A DNA stretch of 35,093 nucleotides, taken from contig VBKF01000178.1 in NCBI GenBank assembly GCA_005888095.1, positions 1-35,093 on the forward strand, in the 5' to 3' direction. Both the position numbers and the translations under genes were made by a program. The notes under the pieces were generated by a model. That model saw nothing but the letters and a program-made list of their open reading frames with translations. It searched no databases and was not told the DNA's origin. The stretch comes from Deltaproteobacteria bacterium (lineage in GTDB: Bacteria; Desulfobacterota; Binatia; DP-6). Positions 7,235 to 16,388 of this stretch are shown here, piece by piece; position 1 is the stretch's first letter, and each line of letters begins with the position of its first letter.

Positions 7235-7945
7235 GTGCGCCGCCTCTACCTCATGCGGCACGGGGAGACGCTCTACCTGGGTCGCCAGTCCGAGGACGGC
7301 ACCGACCTCACGCCGGAGGGGCGCCGGCAGATCCAGGCGGCGGCCGAGCTGTTTCGGGCCGTGCCGCTCGACGTCGTGCTCGCGAGCCCCATGCGGCGTG
7401 CGGTCGGCACGGCAACCATCGTCGCGGCGGGGCCCGGCCTTCCCGTCGAGAGCGTGCCCGAGCTGCGCGAGATCACCCCGAAGGTGAGCGACGGGATGCT
7501 CCTCGCGGAGGTGTTTTCCCAGGTTCTCCGCTTCTTCTCCAGCCCGACGGTGACGTGGGATACGCCGTTCGTGGGCGGCGAGACGTTCCGGGAGGTCCGC
7601 GCGCGGCTGCAGCGCTTCCTCGCGGATCTGCTGGCCCGCGGAGGGTGGGAGAACGCGCTCGCGGTGGCGCACGGCGGCGCCAACATGGCGCTCTTCGCGT
7701 GCGTGCTCGGTCTCTCGGAGGGGGAGATCCCGCGGCTCGAGCAGGACCTCGGCTGCATCAACGTCATCGACTTCGACGATGCCGGGCGGGGGCTCGTCCG
7801 GCTCGTCAACTTCTCGGCTCATGACCCGCTCAAGGCCGGCTTGCGGGAGCCCAGCTTCGAGCGGCTCCGACGCGTCCTCGAGGCTCGGGGGCAGGCGCTG
7901 GGCGCCCTCCGGTGGCAGGGGGTAGACCGTGACCCCGAGGTGTGA
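7235..7945 (+). CDS. Histidine phosphatase (phosphoglycerate mutase-like) family protein
   Basis: 236 residues, GTG start. LMRHGET at residues 6-12 holds the catalytic RHG with the phospho-accepting His. DVVLASPMRRAVGTA is the second phosphate-pocket element, and AVAHGGAN carries the second active-site His, followed by the usual C-terminal LGCINVIDFDD strand. The family covers cofactor-dependent phosphoglycerate mutases, alpha-ribazole phosphatases and broad sugar or nucleotide phosphatases. Nothing in the neighbourhood (F420 reductase, rpoD) fixes the substrate. The protein is cytoplasmic with no signal peptide. Placement of the start at 7235 fits both the promoter and the family N-terminus. 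Confidence 0.88.
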   Translation: MRRLYLMRHGETLYLGRQSEDGTDLTPEGRRQIQAAAELFRAVPLDVVLASPMRRAVGTATIVAAGPGLPVESVPELREITPKVSDGMLLAEVFSQVLRFFSSPTVTWDTPFVGGETFREVRARLQRFLADLLARGGWENALAVAHGGANMALFACVLGLSEGEIPRLEQDLGCINVIDFDDAGRGLVRLVNFSAHDPLKAGLREPSFERLRRVLEARGQALGALRWQGVDRDPEV

Positions 7946-7965
7946 GAGGAAAGGCAGATTTCCCC

Positions 7966-7994
7966 TTGACTCTGGCTGAGCCCTGTACTAGCCT
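7966..7994 (+). promoter_or_regulatory. Candidate sigma-70 promoter of rpoD
   Basis: TTGACT (7966-7971), 17-bp spacer, TAGCCT (7989-7994), lying in a locally AT-richer patch after the phosphatase stop. Transcription would start near 8001, giving a leader of about 130 nt before the GTG at 8132. Confidence 0.55.
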
Positions 7995-8131
7995 TTTTGT
8001 CGAAAACTGCGTTCTTAAACCGATCTCCCACCTGGCAGCGACCGATCGACCAAGGACGCGGTCCTATCTCACGCGCACTGCCGGACGGAACGTCTTCGAG
8101 AGCCGCTCGTTAGACCGTCGATCATGAATCC

Positions 8132-9973
<1,842 letters not shown>

Positions 9974-10044
9974 AGGATCGCGTCCAGAGGTAAGACACGC
10001 CTACCGGCGGCGCGCGCCGTCACGCCGGTGGACCGGAGGAGCGG

Positions 10045-10212
10045 ATGCTCGAGAACCTGGAGAAGGAGCTGCGGAAGTGGCGGCAAAGCCGAGCTTCCAA
10101 GCCGCAGCGCGAAGCGCCGACCGACCGGCGCACCGTCAAGGTGAACGGTCAGGACGTGCTCGTCGTGCGGAAGAAGCAGAAGCCGCGGTCCAACGCTCCC
10201 GAGAGTAGCTAG
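10045..10212 (+). CDS. Small basic protein of unknown function downstream of rpoD
   Basis: A 55-residue open frame starts at ATG 10045 after a strong ribosome-binding site (GGAGGA, 5 bp upstream) and ends at TAG 10210-10212. It begins MLENLEKELRKWRQSRASKP, a short amphipathic helix, then has a basic linker and the strand-like VKVNGQDVLVVRKKQKP, ending NAPESS. No family is recognised. Codon use is like the neighbours. It lies 71 bp after rpoD and may be cotranscribed with it. Its high Lys/Arg content could suit nucleic-acid or polymerase binding, but that is speculation. Confidence 0.65.
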   Translation: MLENLEKELRKWRQSRASKPQREAPTDRRTVKVNGQDVLVVRKKQKPRSNAPESS

Positions 10213-10378
10213 GTCGCGATCACCCGCCCCGCACGCCCGGTCGACCGCGGCAGACCGCGCCCCGGACGTTCGTCTGCCGGCGCAGCTGCGCGGGAGTTCG
10301 GCAAAGCGGCTGAGGACTCGCCGCTCGCGCTCAAGTCGTGCGCCCGACGTACCGATATCAGAGTCGGGAGATCTCGGC

Positions 10379-10603
10379 ATGACCAACGCCATAGGGACCG
10401 CGCAGGATCCAGGGCTCGAGCCCGTTGCCGCGGCGTCGCGCGTCGCCGATTCCGGGGCGGAGGCGGCCCGCGCCGCGCTCGACCAGGAGCAGCTGGAGGG
10501 CCGCGAAGCGGTCACCCAGGTCGATTCGCCGGCCGCGGGTCCGGACGGCGGTCCGGCGGCCGACGGCGCGTCGAAGGGCCAGCTCATCGACCGCCGGGCG
10601 TGA
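10379..10603 (+). CDS. Small acidic, low-complexity hypothetical protein
   Basis: 74 residues, ATG with a weak GGGAGA upstream. The product is rich in Ala, Gly, Asp and Glu (QDPGLEPVAAASRVADSGAE), with no signal peptide, membrane segment or recognised domain; it looks disordered. A minus-strand frame (10358-10606) covers the same DNA but has an Arg-rich composition typical of a shadow. The gap from 10213 to 10378 shows no other feature. Coding status is uncertain. Confidence 0.4.
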   Translation: MTNAIGTAQDPGLEPVAAASRVADSGAEAARAALDQEQLEGREAVTQVDSPAAGPDGGPAADGASKGQLIDRRA

Positions 10604-10628
10604 CACGCCCTCGCCCGACCCGTTGCCG

Positions 10629-10656
10629 TTGACTCACGGGGCGGAGCCGCTATGCT
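10629..10656 (+). promoter_or_regulatory. Candidate promoter of the NUDIX gene
   Basis: TTGACT (10629-10634), 16-bp spacer, TATGCT (10651-10656). An ATG 10 bp downstream (10667) opens a 9-codon frame, MRRGVIVGA, ending at 10696, so it overlaps the GTG start of the NUDIX gene at 10689. Confidence 0.55.
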
Positions 10657-10688
10657 CGCGGCGCTCATGCGCCGCGGGGTGATCGTCG

Positions 10689-11513
10689 GTGCGTGAGGAG
10701 CCGGCCGAGCCGCGCCCGTCGAGCACCGTGATCCTCCTCCGCGAGGAGCTCGCCGGCTTCTCCGTGCTGATGCTCGAACGCCATGGGAGCATCGCCTTCC
10801 CGGGTGCCCACGTGTTCCCAGGCGGCGGCGTCGAGCCGGCCGACGCCGACGCGCCCGGGGCGATGCTGCCGAGCGGCCAGCGTTGGGCCGCACCGGGCGA
10901 GGGTGACCGGCCGCCCGAGGCCATCGTCTACTGGATGGCCGCGGTCCGCGAGCTCTTCGAGGAAGTCGGTGTCCTGCTCGCCACCGCGGACCGCCGTCCG
11001 CTCGAGGGGCCGCTGCGAGCCGACGTGGTCGAGCTACGCGGGCGGGTCCAGGCGGGCGAGCCGTTCGGACGCGTGCTCGCGGCCGCCGGCCTGGTCCCCG
11101 CGACGGACCTGCTCTTCTACTTCGCGCGCTGGATCACCCCGGTCGCCAATCCTCGCCGCTGGGACACCCGCTTTCTGATCGGCCGCATGCCACGTGGCCA
11201 GGAGGCCGTGGTCGACGGCACGGAGACGGTGAGCTCGGCCTGGTTCACTCCCCGTGCCGCGCTCGCGGCCTACGAGGCCGGGGCGATCAGCCTGATCCCG
11301 CCGACCGTGCGCACCCTCGACGACCTCGCGCGCTTCGGGTCGATCGAGCAGGCGCTCGACGACGCCCGCCGGCGCGTCGTACGGGCGATGCGACCGGAGG
11401 TCGTCGTCGAGGACGGCACGCCCACGATCGCGTATCCCGACAACACGGGGGGCATCGACGTCCCGCCCAGGCGGCTGGTCCTGCGCGACGGTCGGTGGAG
11501 GCCGGTTCCCTAG
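10689..11513 (+). CDS. NUDIX hydrolase, NUDT19-like with split NUDIX box
   Basis: 274 residues, GTG start. FPGAHVFPGGGVEPADADAP (38-57) is the start of the NUDIX box, and AAVRELFEEVGVLL (84-97) is its catalytic REUXEEXG half. About 30 residues are inserted between the two. That arrangement is typical of the NUDT19/RP2p branch, whose characterised members hydrolyse CoA and acyl-CoA to 3',5'-ADP and phosphopantetheine products. The metal-binding Glu residues (E88, E91, E92) are present, so activity is expected. It could tie in with the acyl-CoA enzymes upstream, but the exact substrate is not readable. It is convergent with the asparaginase gene across a 20-bp gap. Confidence 0.85.
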   Translation: MREEPAEPRPSSTVILLREELAGFSVLMLERHGSIAFPGAHVFPGGGVEPADADAPGAMLPSGQRWAAPGEGDRPPEAIVYWMAAVRELFEEVGVLLATADRRPLEGPLRADVVELRGRVQAGEPFGRVLAAAGLVPATDLLFYFARWITPVANPRRWDTRFLIGRMPRGQEAVVDGTETVSSAWFTPRAALAAYEAGAISLIPPTVRTLDDLARFGSIEQALDDARRRVVRAMRPEVVVEDGTPTIAYPDNTGGIDVPPRRLVLRDGRWRPVP

Positions 11514-11514
11514 T

Positions 11515-11531
11515 GCCGCGCGTAGCGCGGC
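11515..11531. terminator. Bidirectional hairpin between convergent genes
   Basis: GCCGCGCgtaGCGCGGC forms a perfect 7-bp stem that fills the 20-bp gap between the two stop codons. There is no clear U tract, so termination efficiency is uncertain. Confidence 0.55.
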
Positions 11532-11533
11532 TC

Positions 11534-12397
11534 CTAATCGAGCACGACCGTGGCGACCGTATCGCCCTGCCGGTAGGCCGCCGGCATCGATTCCGTCGTG
11601 TGCGCCACGCCGACGTTGCCGCGCGGGTCGAGGAGCACGATCCCCGCGCTCGCGCCGAGGCGACGCTGGAGCACGGCCAGCGACTCGACGGCCGCGCGGG
11701 CGGCGTCCGCACCGCGCGCCACGAGCTCGAGGGCCGAGCGCACCAGGCAGAGCCGGATGATCGCCTCGCCCGGTCCGGTGGCGGAGCCCGCGCCGAGTGC
11801 GTCGTCGGCGTAGGTGCCGGCGCCGATCACCGCGGAGTCGCCGAGACGGCCGCGGCGCTTGCCCGTGACGCCGCCGGTCGACGTCGCCGCGGCCAGGTGT
11901 CCCGCGGCGTCGCACGCGACGGCGCCGACCGTCTCTCCATTGGCCGCCAGCCGTTCCTGCCACCGCCGGCGCGCCTCCTCGGTGACGAGCGCCTCCGGGG
12001 GGCAGGTCGCGAGCCCGTGCCGCCGCGCGAGCTGCTCGGCGGGCTCGCCCACGAGGAGCACCTCGCGGCCCTCGACGAGGATCGCGCGCGCCAGCCGGAC
12101 AGGGCTCCACACCCCGGTGACCGCGCCCACCGCGCCCGCGGCGAGCGTGTCGCCCGCCATGACCGACGCGTCCATCTCGACCACGCCCTCCACGGTCAGG
12201 ACGGAGCCGAGGCCGGCGTTGAAGTGCGGGTCGTCCTCGAGGACGCCGACCGCCGCGATCACCGCGTCGAGGGCGTGTCCCCCGGCGGCGAGCACGGCCC
12301 AGCCCGCCGCCGCGGCGCGCTCGACGCCCTGCCGCCGGGCGCTCCGCTCGGCGGGCGCTTCAGCCCCCGCGCCGCCATGCACGGCGATTGCCGTCAC
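11534..12397 (-). CDS. Isoaspartyl peptidase / type 2 L-asparaginase (Ntn hydrolase)
   Basis: 287 residues, GTG start. AVHGGAG at 5-11 is the conserved N-terminus, NAGLGSVLTVEGVVEMDASVM the oxyanion and substrate region, and GETVGAV places the autoprocessing and nucleophilic Thr at 156. AAATSTGGVTGKRRGRLGDSA follows as in the family. The precursor should self-cleave before Thr156 into alpha and beta subunits and hydrolyse isoaspartyl dipeptides or asparagine. Length is slightly short but complete. The preceding residue is Glu rather than the common Gly, which may alter maturation. The start overlaps the stop of an 11-codon leader frame (GTGA), so translation may be coupled to it. Confidence 0.9.
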   Translation of the reverse strand: MTAIAVHGGAGAEAPAERSARRQGVERAAAAGWAVLAAGGHALDAVIAAVGVLEDDPHFNAGLGSVLTVEGVVEMDASVMAGDTLAAGAVGAVTGVWSPVRLARAILVEGREVLLVGEPAEQLARRHGLATCPPEALVTEEARRRWQERLAANGETVGAVACDAAGHLAAATSTGGVTGKRRGRLGDSAVIGAGTYADDALGAGSATGPGEAIIRLCLVRSALELVARGADAARAAVESLAVLQRRLGASAGIVLLDPRGNVGVAHTTESMPAAYRQGDTVATVVLD

Positions 12398-12429
12398 GGC
12401 GGGAAGGCCAGGCGCGCGCCGTCACGCAT
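12394..12429 (-). CDS. Possible 11-residue leader peptide before the asparaginase gene
   Basis: An ATG at 12429 lies 7 bp beyond a TATAGT -10 element and opens MRDGARLAFPP, stopping at 12394. The stop TGA overlaps the GTG start of the asparaginase gene. If transcription begins at the ATG, this leaderless micro-ORF would deliver ribosomes to the downstream start. It could also be chance, with the asparaginase gene using its GTG independently. Confidence 0.4.
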   Translation of the reverse strand: MRDGARLAFPP

Positions 12430-12436
12430 GGCGGCG

Positions 12437-12466
12437 ACTATAGGGAAGCGCCGCGCAGGGCTGCAA
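12437..12466 (-). promoter_or_regulatory. Candidate promoter of the asparaginase gene
   Basis: On the minus strand: TTGCAG (12466-12461), 18-bp spacer, TATAGT (12442-12437). The same six bases read on the plus strand (CTGCAA) lie 17 bp before TAAACG (12484-12489) and could be part of a weaker divergent promoter for the AhpD-like gene. Confidence 0.55.
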
Positions 12467-12518
12467 CCCGGGCGCGGCTGGTGTAAACGAAGCAAAACCC
12501 GCCAGGAAGGAGACCCGC

Positions 12519-12848
12519 ATGGTGTTTCACGGCGTCGACGTGAAGAAGCAGTTCAAGCGGATGCGCGAGCTTGCGCCGGAGGCCTACCGGAGCTTCCTCG
12601 AGTTCGACGGCAAGGCGTTCGCGGCCGGTGCTCTGCCCCTCAAGACCAAGGAGCTGGTGGCGCTCGGCATCGCCCACATCACGCAGTGCCCGTGGTGCAT
12701 CGAGGCGCACGTCGCGCGCGCGACGAAGGCCGGCGCCACCGACCAGGAGATCGGCGAGGTGATCTTCGTCGCCATGGCGATGGCGGCGGGGGCGGCGTGG
12801 AGCCACGGCGGGCTGGCGCTGCAATGCCTGGAGGAGCACCAGGCGTGA
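12519..12848 (+). CDS. Carboxymuconolactone decarboxylase / AhpD-like protein
   Basis: 109 residues, preceded by a good ribosome-binding site (AAGGAG, 8 bp before the ATG). The core ITQCPWCIEAHVARA gives Cys57-x-x-Cys60 and His64, the CxxCxxxH redox and catalytic motif of AhpD-like members of the CMD family. It is followed by the helical GATDQEIGEVIFVAMAMAAG. Proteins with the CxxC motif act as thiol peroxidase or disulfide-exchange partners rather than as true carboxymuconolactone decarboxylases. Expected to form all-helical oligomers in the cytoplasm. Its stop overlaps the proS start (GTGA), so it is probably the first gene of an operon with proS and pyrF. Confidence 0.9.
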   Translation: MVFHGVDVKKQFKRMRELAPEAYRSFLEFDGKAFAAGALPLKTKELVALGIAHITQCPWCIEAHVARATKAGATDQEIGEVIFVAMAMAAGAAWSHGGLALQCLEEHQA

Positions 12849-14554
12849 CGCGGCTCTCCCGGCTGCTCGCCCCGACGCTGCGCGAGGATCCGTCCGACGC
12901 CGAGGTCGCGAGCCACCGTCTCATGGTTCGCGCCGGCATGATCCGGCAGGTGGCGCGTGGCATCTACGACCTGCTGCCGCTCGGGCTGCGCGCCGTGCGC
13001 CGCGTCGAGACGATCGTGCGCGAGGAGATGGACCGGGCGGGCGCCCAGGAGATCCTGATGCCGGCCGTCATTCCCGCCGAGCTGTGGCGTGAGAGCGGCC
13101 GCTGGGACCAGTACGGGCCCGAGCTCCTTCGTCTCCGCGACCGCTACGAGCGCGACTTCTGCTTCGGCCCGACGCACGAGGAGGTGGTGACCGACCTCGT
13201 ACGCCGGGAGATCCGCTCGTACCGCGAGCTGCCGAAGAACCTCTACCAGATCCAGGTGAAGTTCCGCGACGAGATCCGGCCCCGCTTCGGGCTCATGCGC
13301 GGCCGCGAGTTCCTGATGAAGGACGCGTACTCCTTCCACGTCGACGCCGACGACGCTCGGCGCGAGTACCGGAACATGTTCGATGCCTACACCCGCGTCT
13401 TCGAGCGCTGCGGGCTCACGTTCCGGGCCGTCGAGGCGGGCACGGGAACGATCGGCGGCTCGCTCTCGCACGAGTTCCAGGTGCTGGCGGCGTCCGGCGA
13501 GGACGCCATCGTCTCGTGCCAGCGCTGCGCATACGCCGCGAACGTCGAGAAGGCCGAGGTGCGCCCCGTGCCCGCGCCGGGCGCCGCGGGCGGCCCGCTC
13601 GAGCGCCTGGCAACGCCCGGCAAGCGCAGCGTCGAGGAGGTGAGCGCGTTCCTCGGCCTGCCGCCCGCGCGCTTCATCAAGACGCTGCTCTACCGGACGG
13701 CCGGCGGCGAGGTGGTTGCCATCCTCGTCCGCGGCGATCACGAGGCGTCGGGCACCAAGGTCCAGGCCGCGCTCGGTGGCGAACCCGTGACGCTCGCCGA
13801 CGAGGAGGCGGTCGAGCGGGCGACGGGCGCGCCGGTCGGCTTCGCCGGCCCGGTCGGGCTCCGGGTCCGCATGGTGGCCGACGCCTCGCTGCGCGGCGTG
13901 CGCGGCGCGATCGCGGGCGCGAACCGGGCCGACGAGCACCTCGTCAACGTCGACCAGGAGCGCGATCTCCCCGCGCTGGCCTTCGCCGACCTCCGGCAGG
14001 CGCGCGGCGGCGACGCCTGCCCGCGGTGCGAGGGCGGGGCCTTCGCCGAGCACCGGGGCATCGAGGTGGGGCAGGTCTTCTACCTCGGCACCAAGTACAG
14101 CGAAGCGATGCGCGCCACCTTCCTCGGCGCCGACGGCCGCGAGCGGCCGATCGAGATGGGCTGCTACGGCATCGGCATCACCCGCACCGTCGCGGCGGCG
14201 ATCGAGCAGCACCACGACGACGCGGGCATCGTCTGGCCGGCGCCGCTCGCTCCCTACGGCGCGCACGTCGTCCCCGTCAGCGTGGACGACGCGAAGCTCA
14301 GGGAGACGGCGGAGCAGCTGGCGGCGGCCCTCGACGCCGCCGGGGTCGACCCGTTGCTCGACGACCGCGACGAGCGGCCGGGCGTGAAGTTCAAGGACGC
14401 CGACCTGATCGGGCTCCCGGTGCGGCTCACCGTCGGGGCGCGTGCGCTCGCCCGCGGCTGCGTCGAGCTGAAGCCGCGCGGGGCCCGCGAGGCCGCCGAG
14501 GTGCCGGTCGGCGAGGCCGCCGCCCGAGCGGCCGCGCTCGTGGGACCGCGGTGA
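12845..14554 (+). CDS. proS: Prolyl-tRNA synthetase, bacterial type with editing domain
   Basis: 569 residues from GTG 12845. Class II motif 1 and 2 regions are at about 20-165 (ARGIYDLLPLGLRAVRRVE, FGPTHEEVVTDLVRREIRSY, QIQVKFRDEIRPRFGLMRGR). The YbaK-like editing insertion follows at about 240-385 (FIKTLLYRTAGGEVVAILVR, DHEASGTKVQ). Motif 3 is in EMGCYGIGITRTVAAAIEQ, and the anticodon-binding domain begins near APYGAHVVPV (about 470-565). The insertion places it in the bacterial ProS class that clears mischarged alanyl-tRNA(Pro). Longer frames upstream in the same phase are shadows; the GTGA overlap with the AhpD-like gene and the family N-terminus MTRLSRLLAPTLRE fix the start. Confidence 0.97.
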   Translation: MTRLSRLLAPTLREDPSDAEVASHRLMVRAGMIRQVARGIYDLLPLGLRAVRRVETIVREEMDRAGAQEILMPAVIPAELWRESGRWDQYGPELLRLRDRYERDFCFGPTHEEVVTDLVRREIRSYRELPKNLYQIQVKFRDEIRPRFGLMRGREFLMKDAYSFHVDADDARREYRNMFDAYTRVFERCGLTFRAVEAGTGTIGGSLSHEFQVLAASGEDAIVSCQRCAYAANVEKAEVRPVPAPGAAGGPLERLATPGKRSVEEVSAFLGLPPARFIKTLLYRTAGGEVVAILVRGDHEASGTKVQAALGGEPVTLADEEAVERATGAPVGFAGPVGLRVRMVADASLRGVRGAIAGANRADEHLVNVDQERDLPALAFADLRQARGGDACPRCEGGAFAEHRGIEVGQVFYLGTKYSEAMRATFLGADGRERPIEMGCYGIGITRTVAAAIEQHHDDAGIVWPAPLAPYGAHVVPVSVDDAKLRETAEQLAAALDAAGVDPLLDDRDERPGVKFKDADLIGLPVRLTVGARALARGCVELKPRGAREAAEVPVGEAAARAAALVGPR

Positions 14555-15339
14555 GAGCGCGCTGGCCTCTCCTGCCACCGCGCGCCGATACCATCCGTCA
14601 CCGTCTCATCTTCGCGCTCGACGTCGAGACGCTGAGCGAGGCCGAGCGGCTGGTCGAGCTGCTGCGCGAGGCGGTGGGCGTCTTCAAGATCGGCAAGCAG
14701 CTCTTCCTGCACGCGGGTCCCGAGGTCGTCCGCATGGTCCACCGGCACGGCGCGGAGGTCTTCCTCGACTTGAAGTTCCACGACATCCCGCACACCGTCG
14801 CCCGGGCGGGTGTCGAGGCGGCGCGCCTCGGGGTCCGCTTCTTCGACCTGCACGCGTCCGGCAGCTTCGAGATGATGGAGCGCACGCACGCGGAGGTGGC
14901 GCGCGCCTGCCGCCGCGAGGCGCTCCGGCGCCCGAAGATCCTCGCCGTCACGGTGCTCACGAGCCTCGCGACGAGCGATCTGCGACGCGTCGGGGTGGCC
15001 GATGGCGTCGAGTCGCAGGTGGGGCGGCTCGCGCGGCTCGCCCGCCGCGCGGGCATGGACGGGGTGGTCGCATCGCCGCTCGAAATCGCCCGCATCCGGC
15101 GCGACTGCGGGCGGGGGTTCCTGATCGTCACCCCGGGCGTGCGCCCCGCGGGCCGAGGGCACGACGATCAGAAGCGCGTGATGACCGCGGGCGAGGCGAT
15201 GCGCGCGGGCGCCGATTACCTGGTCGTCGGCCGTCCCATCCGGGATGCGCCCGATCCGCCGGCGACGGCCCGGGAGATGGTGGCGGACATGGCGCGCGGC
15301 TTCCTGGCGGCGCGGATGCGGCCGCCGGCGCGGGGATAG
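14551..15339 (+). CDS. pyrF: Orotidine 5'-phosphate decarboxylase
   Basis: 262 residues from GTG 14551, overlapping the proS stop (GTGA). LIFALDV (Asp24), GVFKIGKQLF (Lys46) and the active-site signature FLDLKFHDIPHTV (Asp73, Lys75, Asp78) are all present. VTPGVRP and GADYLVVGRPI complete the phosphate-binding end of the TIM barrel. It converts OMP to UMP, the last step of de novo pyrimidine synthesis. About 16 residues precede the family's usual N-terminus, so a later start is possible, though no better ribosome-binding site is evident. Coupling to proS is unusual in my experience but reads as one operon. Confidence 0.95.
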   Translation: MRARWPLLPPRADTIRHRLIFALDVETLSEAERLVELLREAVGVFKIGKQLFLHAGPEVVRMVHRHGAEVFLDLKFHDIPHTVARAGVEAARLGVRFFDLHASGSFEMMERTHAEVARACRREALRRPKILAVTVLTSLATSDLRRVGVADGVESQVGRLARLARRAGMDGVVASPLEIARIRRDCGRGFLIVTPGVRPAGRGHDDQKRVMTAGEAMRAGADYLVVGRPIRDAPDPPATAREMVADMARGFLAARMRPPARG

Positions 15340-15482
15340 CGAGGTCTCCGCGCGACCCCTAGGAACTCGACTCGAGGTGAATCTCCGCGCGCGCCGCGCG
15401 TGCGGCCGAGCGCAGCGAGCGGGAAGTGAGGACCCGGCGGGCTGCGCCCGACGGGGCGAGGGGCAGGGAGCCCCTCGCTGAT
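15340..15482. terminator. Convergent intergenic region with terminator-like hairpin
   Basis: GCGAGGGGC (15456-15464), a 5-nt loop and GCCCCTCGC (15470-15478) form a perfect 9-bp stem, followed on the plus strand by TGATTTAG. Further GC-rich partial palindromes lie at 15388-15455. It separates pyrF from the convergent amidase gene and probably terminates both. No ORF here looks real. Confidence 0.6.
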
Positions 15483-16295
15483 TTAGACCGGCAGCCGCCG
15501 GTGTGCGAGGCTCGGCAGCTCCCGGCGCACGCGTGCCAGGTAGGTACGGTCCACCTCGGCGGTCACCACCGCTTCGCCTTCCCCGGCCCGCGCGAGGACC
15601 CGTCCCCATGGATCGACGATCAGCGAGTCGCCGTGGTCGGCGAACCCGTGCGGACTCGCGCCCGCCTGGTCGGGAGCGATCACGTAGCACTGGTTCTCGA
15701 TGGCCCGCGCGCGGCAGAGGACCTCCCAGTGCAGGGCGCCGGTGAAGAACGTGAAAGCCGACGGCACGAGCAGGATCTCGGCGCCGCGCGCGGCGAGCTG
15801 GCGGTAGAGCTCGGGGAAGCGCAGGTCGTAGCAGATCGACAGGCCGAGGGTGCCGAGCGCGGTGGCGACGGTGACGAGGTCGCCCCCTGGCGCCCGCGTG
15901 TCCGACTCGCGCACCGAGACGCGGCCCGGCAGGTCGACGTCGAAGAGGTGCAGCTTGCGATAGCGCGCGAGGAGCCGGCCGGCCGGATCGAAGAGGCAGC
16001 TCGTGTTGTACGCGCGAGGCTCGCCCGGTACGGCTTCCAGGAACGAGCCCGCGCAGAGGTGGACGCGGCACTCGCGCGCGACCGCGGCCATCACCTCGCT
16101 GGTTGGCCCGGGCACGGGCTCCGTGTGCGCCGCCTCGCCGGTCCGCGGGCCGCGCCAGGCGAAGACCTCGGGCAGCACGACCAGCTGCGCGCCGCGCGCC
16201 GCGGCCTCGCGAACGAGTGCCGACGCCCGCGTCACGTTCGCTTCGCGGTCGGGTCCGGACGCCATCTGCACGGCGGCCGCGACGAAGCGCTCCAT
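15483..16295 (-). CDS. Nitrilase-superfamily amidase (Nit1/omega-amidase-like)
   Basis: 270 residues. The Glu-Lys-Cys triad is intact: Glu43 (VVLPEVFAW), Lys114 (RYRKLHLFDV) and Cys155 (LSICYDLRFPELYRQL). FTGALHWEVLCRARAIENQCY and the strand DSLIVDPWGRVLA complete the alpha-beta-beta-alpha fold. The DLRFPELYR context and length fit the Nit1/Nit2 branch, where characterised members hydrolyse deaminated glutathione or 2-oxoacid omega-amides, a metabolite-repair role. Cytoplasmic. It is transcribed divergently from the PhaR-type regulator gene from a good promoter candidate. The precise substrate is an inference from the branch only. Confidence 0.88.
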   Translation of the reverse strand: MERFVAAAVQMASGPDREANVTRASALVREAAARGAQLVVLPEVFAWRGPRTGEAAHTEPVPGPTSEVMAAVARECRVHLCAGSFLEAVPGEPRAYNTSCLFDPAGRLLARYRKLHLFDVDLPGRVSVRESDTRAPGGDLVTVATALGTLGLSICYDLRFPELYRQLAARGAEILLVPSAFTFFTGALHWEVLCRARAIENQCYVIAPDQAGASPHGFADHGDSLIVDPWGRVLARAGEGEAVVTAEVDRTYLARVRRELPSLAHRRLPV

Positions 16296-16312
16296 GCCTG
16301 CTCGAGCGAAAG

Positions 16313-16341
16313 CGCATAGCGTGCGCGTTGTCGACCGTCAA
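16313..16341 (-). promoter_or_regulatory. Candidate sigma-70 promoter of the amidase gene
   Basis: On the minus strand: TTGACG (16341-16336), 17-bp spacer, TATGCG (16318-16313), 17 bp before the ATG at 16295. Confidence 0.55.
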
Positions 16342-16388
16342 ACGCTTGCTCGGCCTCTCCGGGCTGTGATAGCCCCTTCAGTAGGACC

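Noticed and set aside
10358-10606. Minus-strand small gene opposite the 74-codon frame
   Set aside because: It is Arg-rich and lacks a ribosome-binding site. The plus frame has slightly better support, but both are weak.
11495-12844. N-terminal extension of proS through the asparaginase locus
   Set aside because: It is antisense to a well-supported gene and has no homology-like features. The GTG at 12845 matches the family start and overlaps the previous stop.
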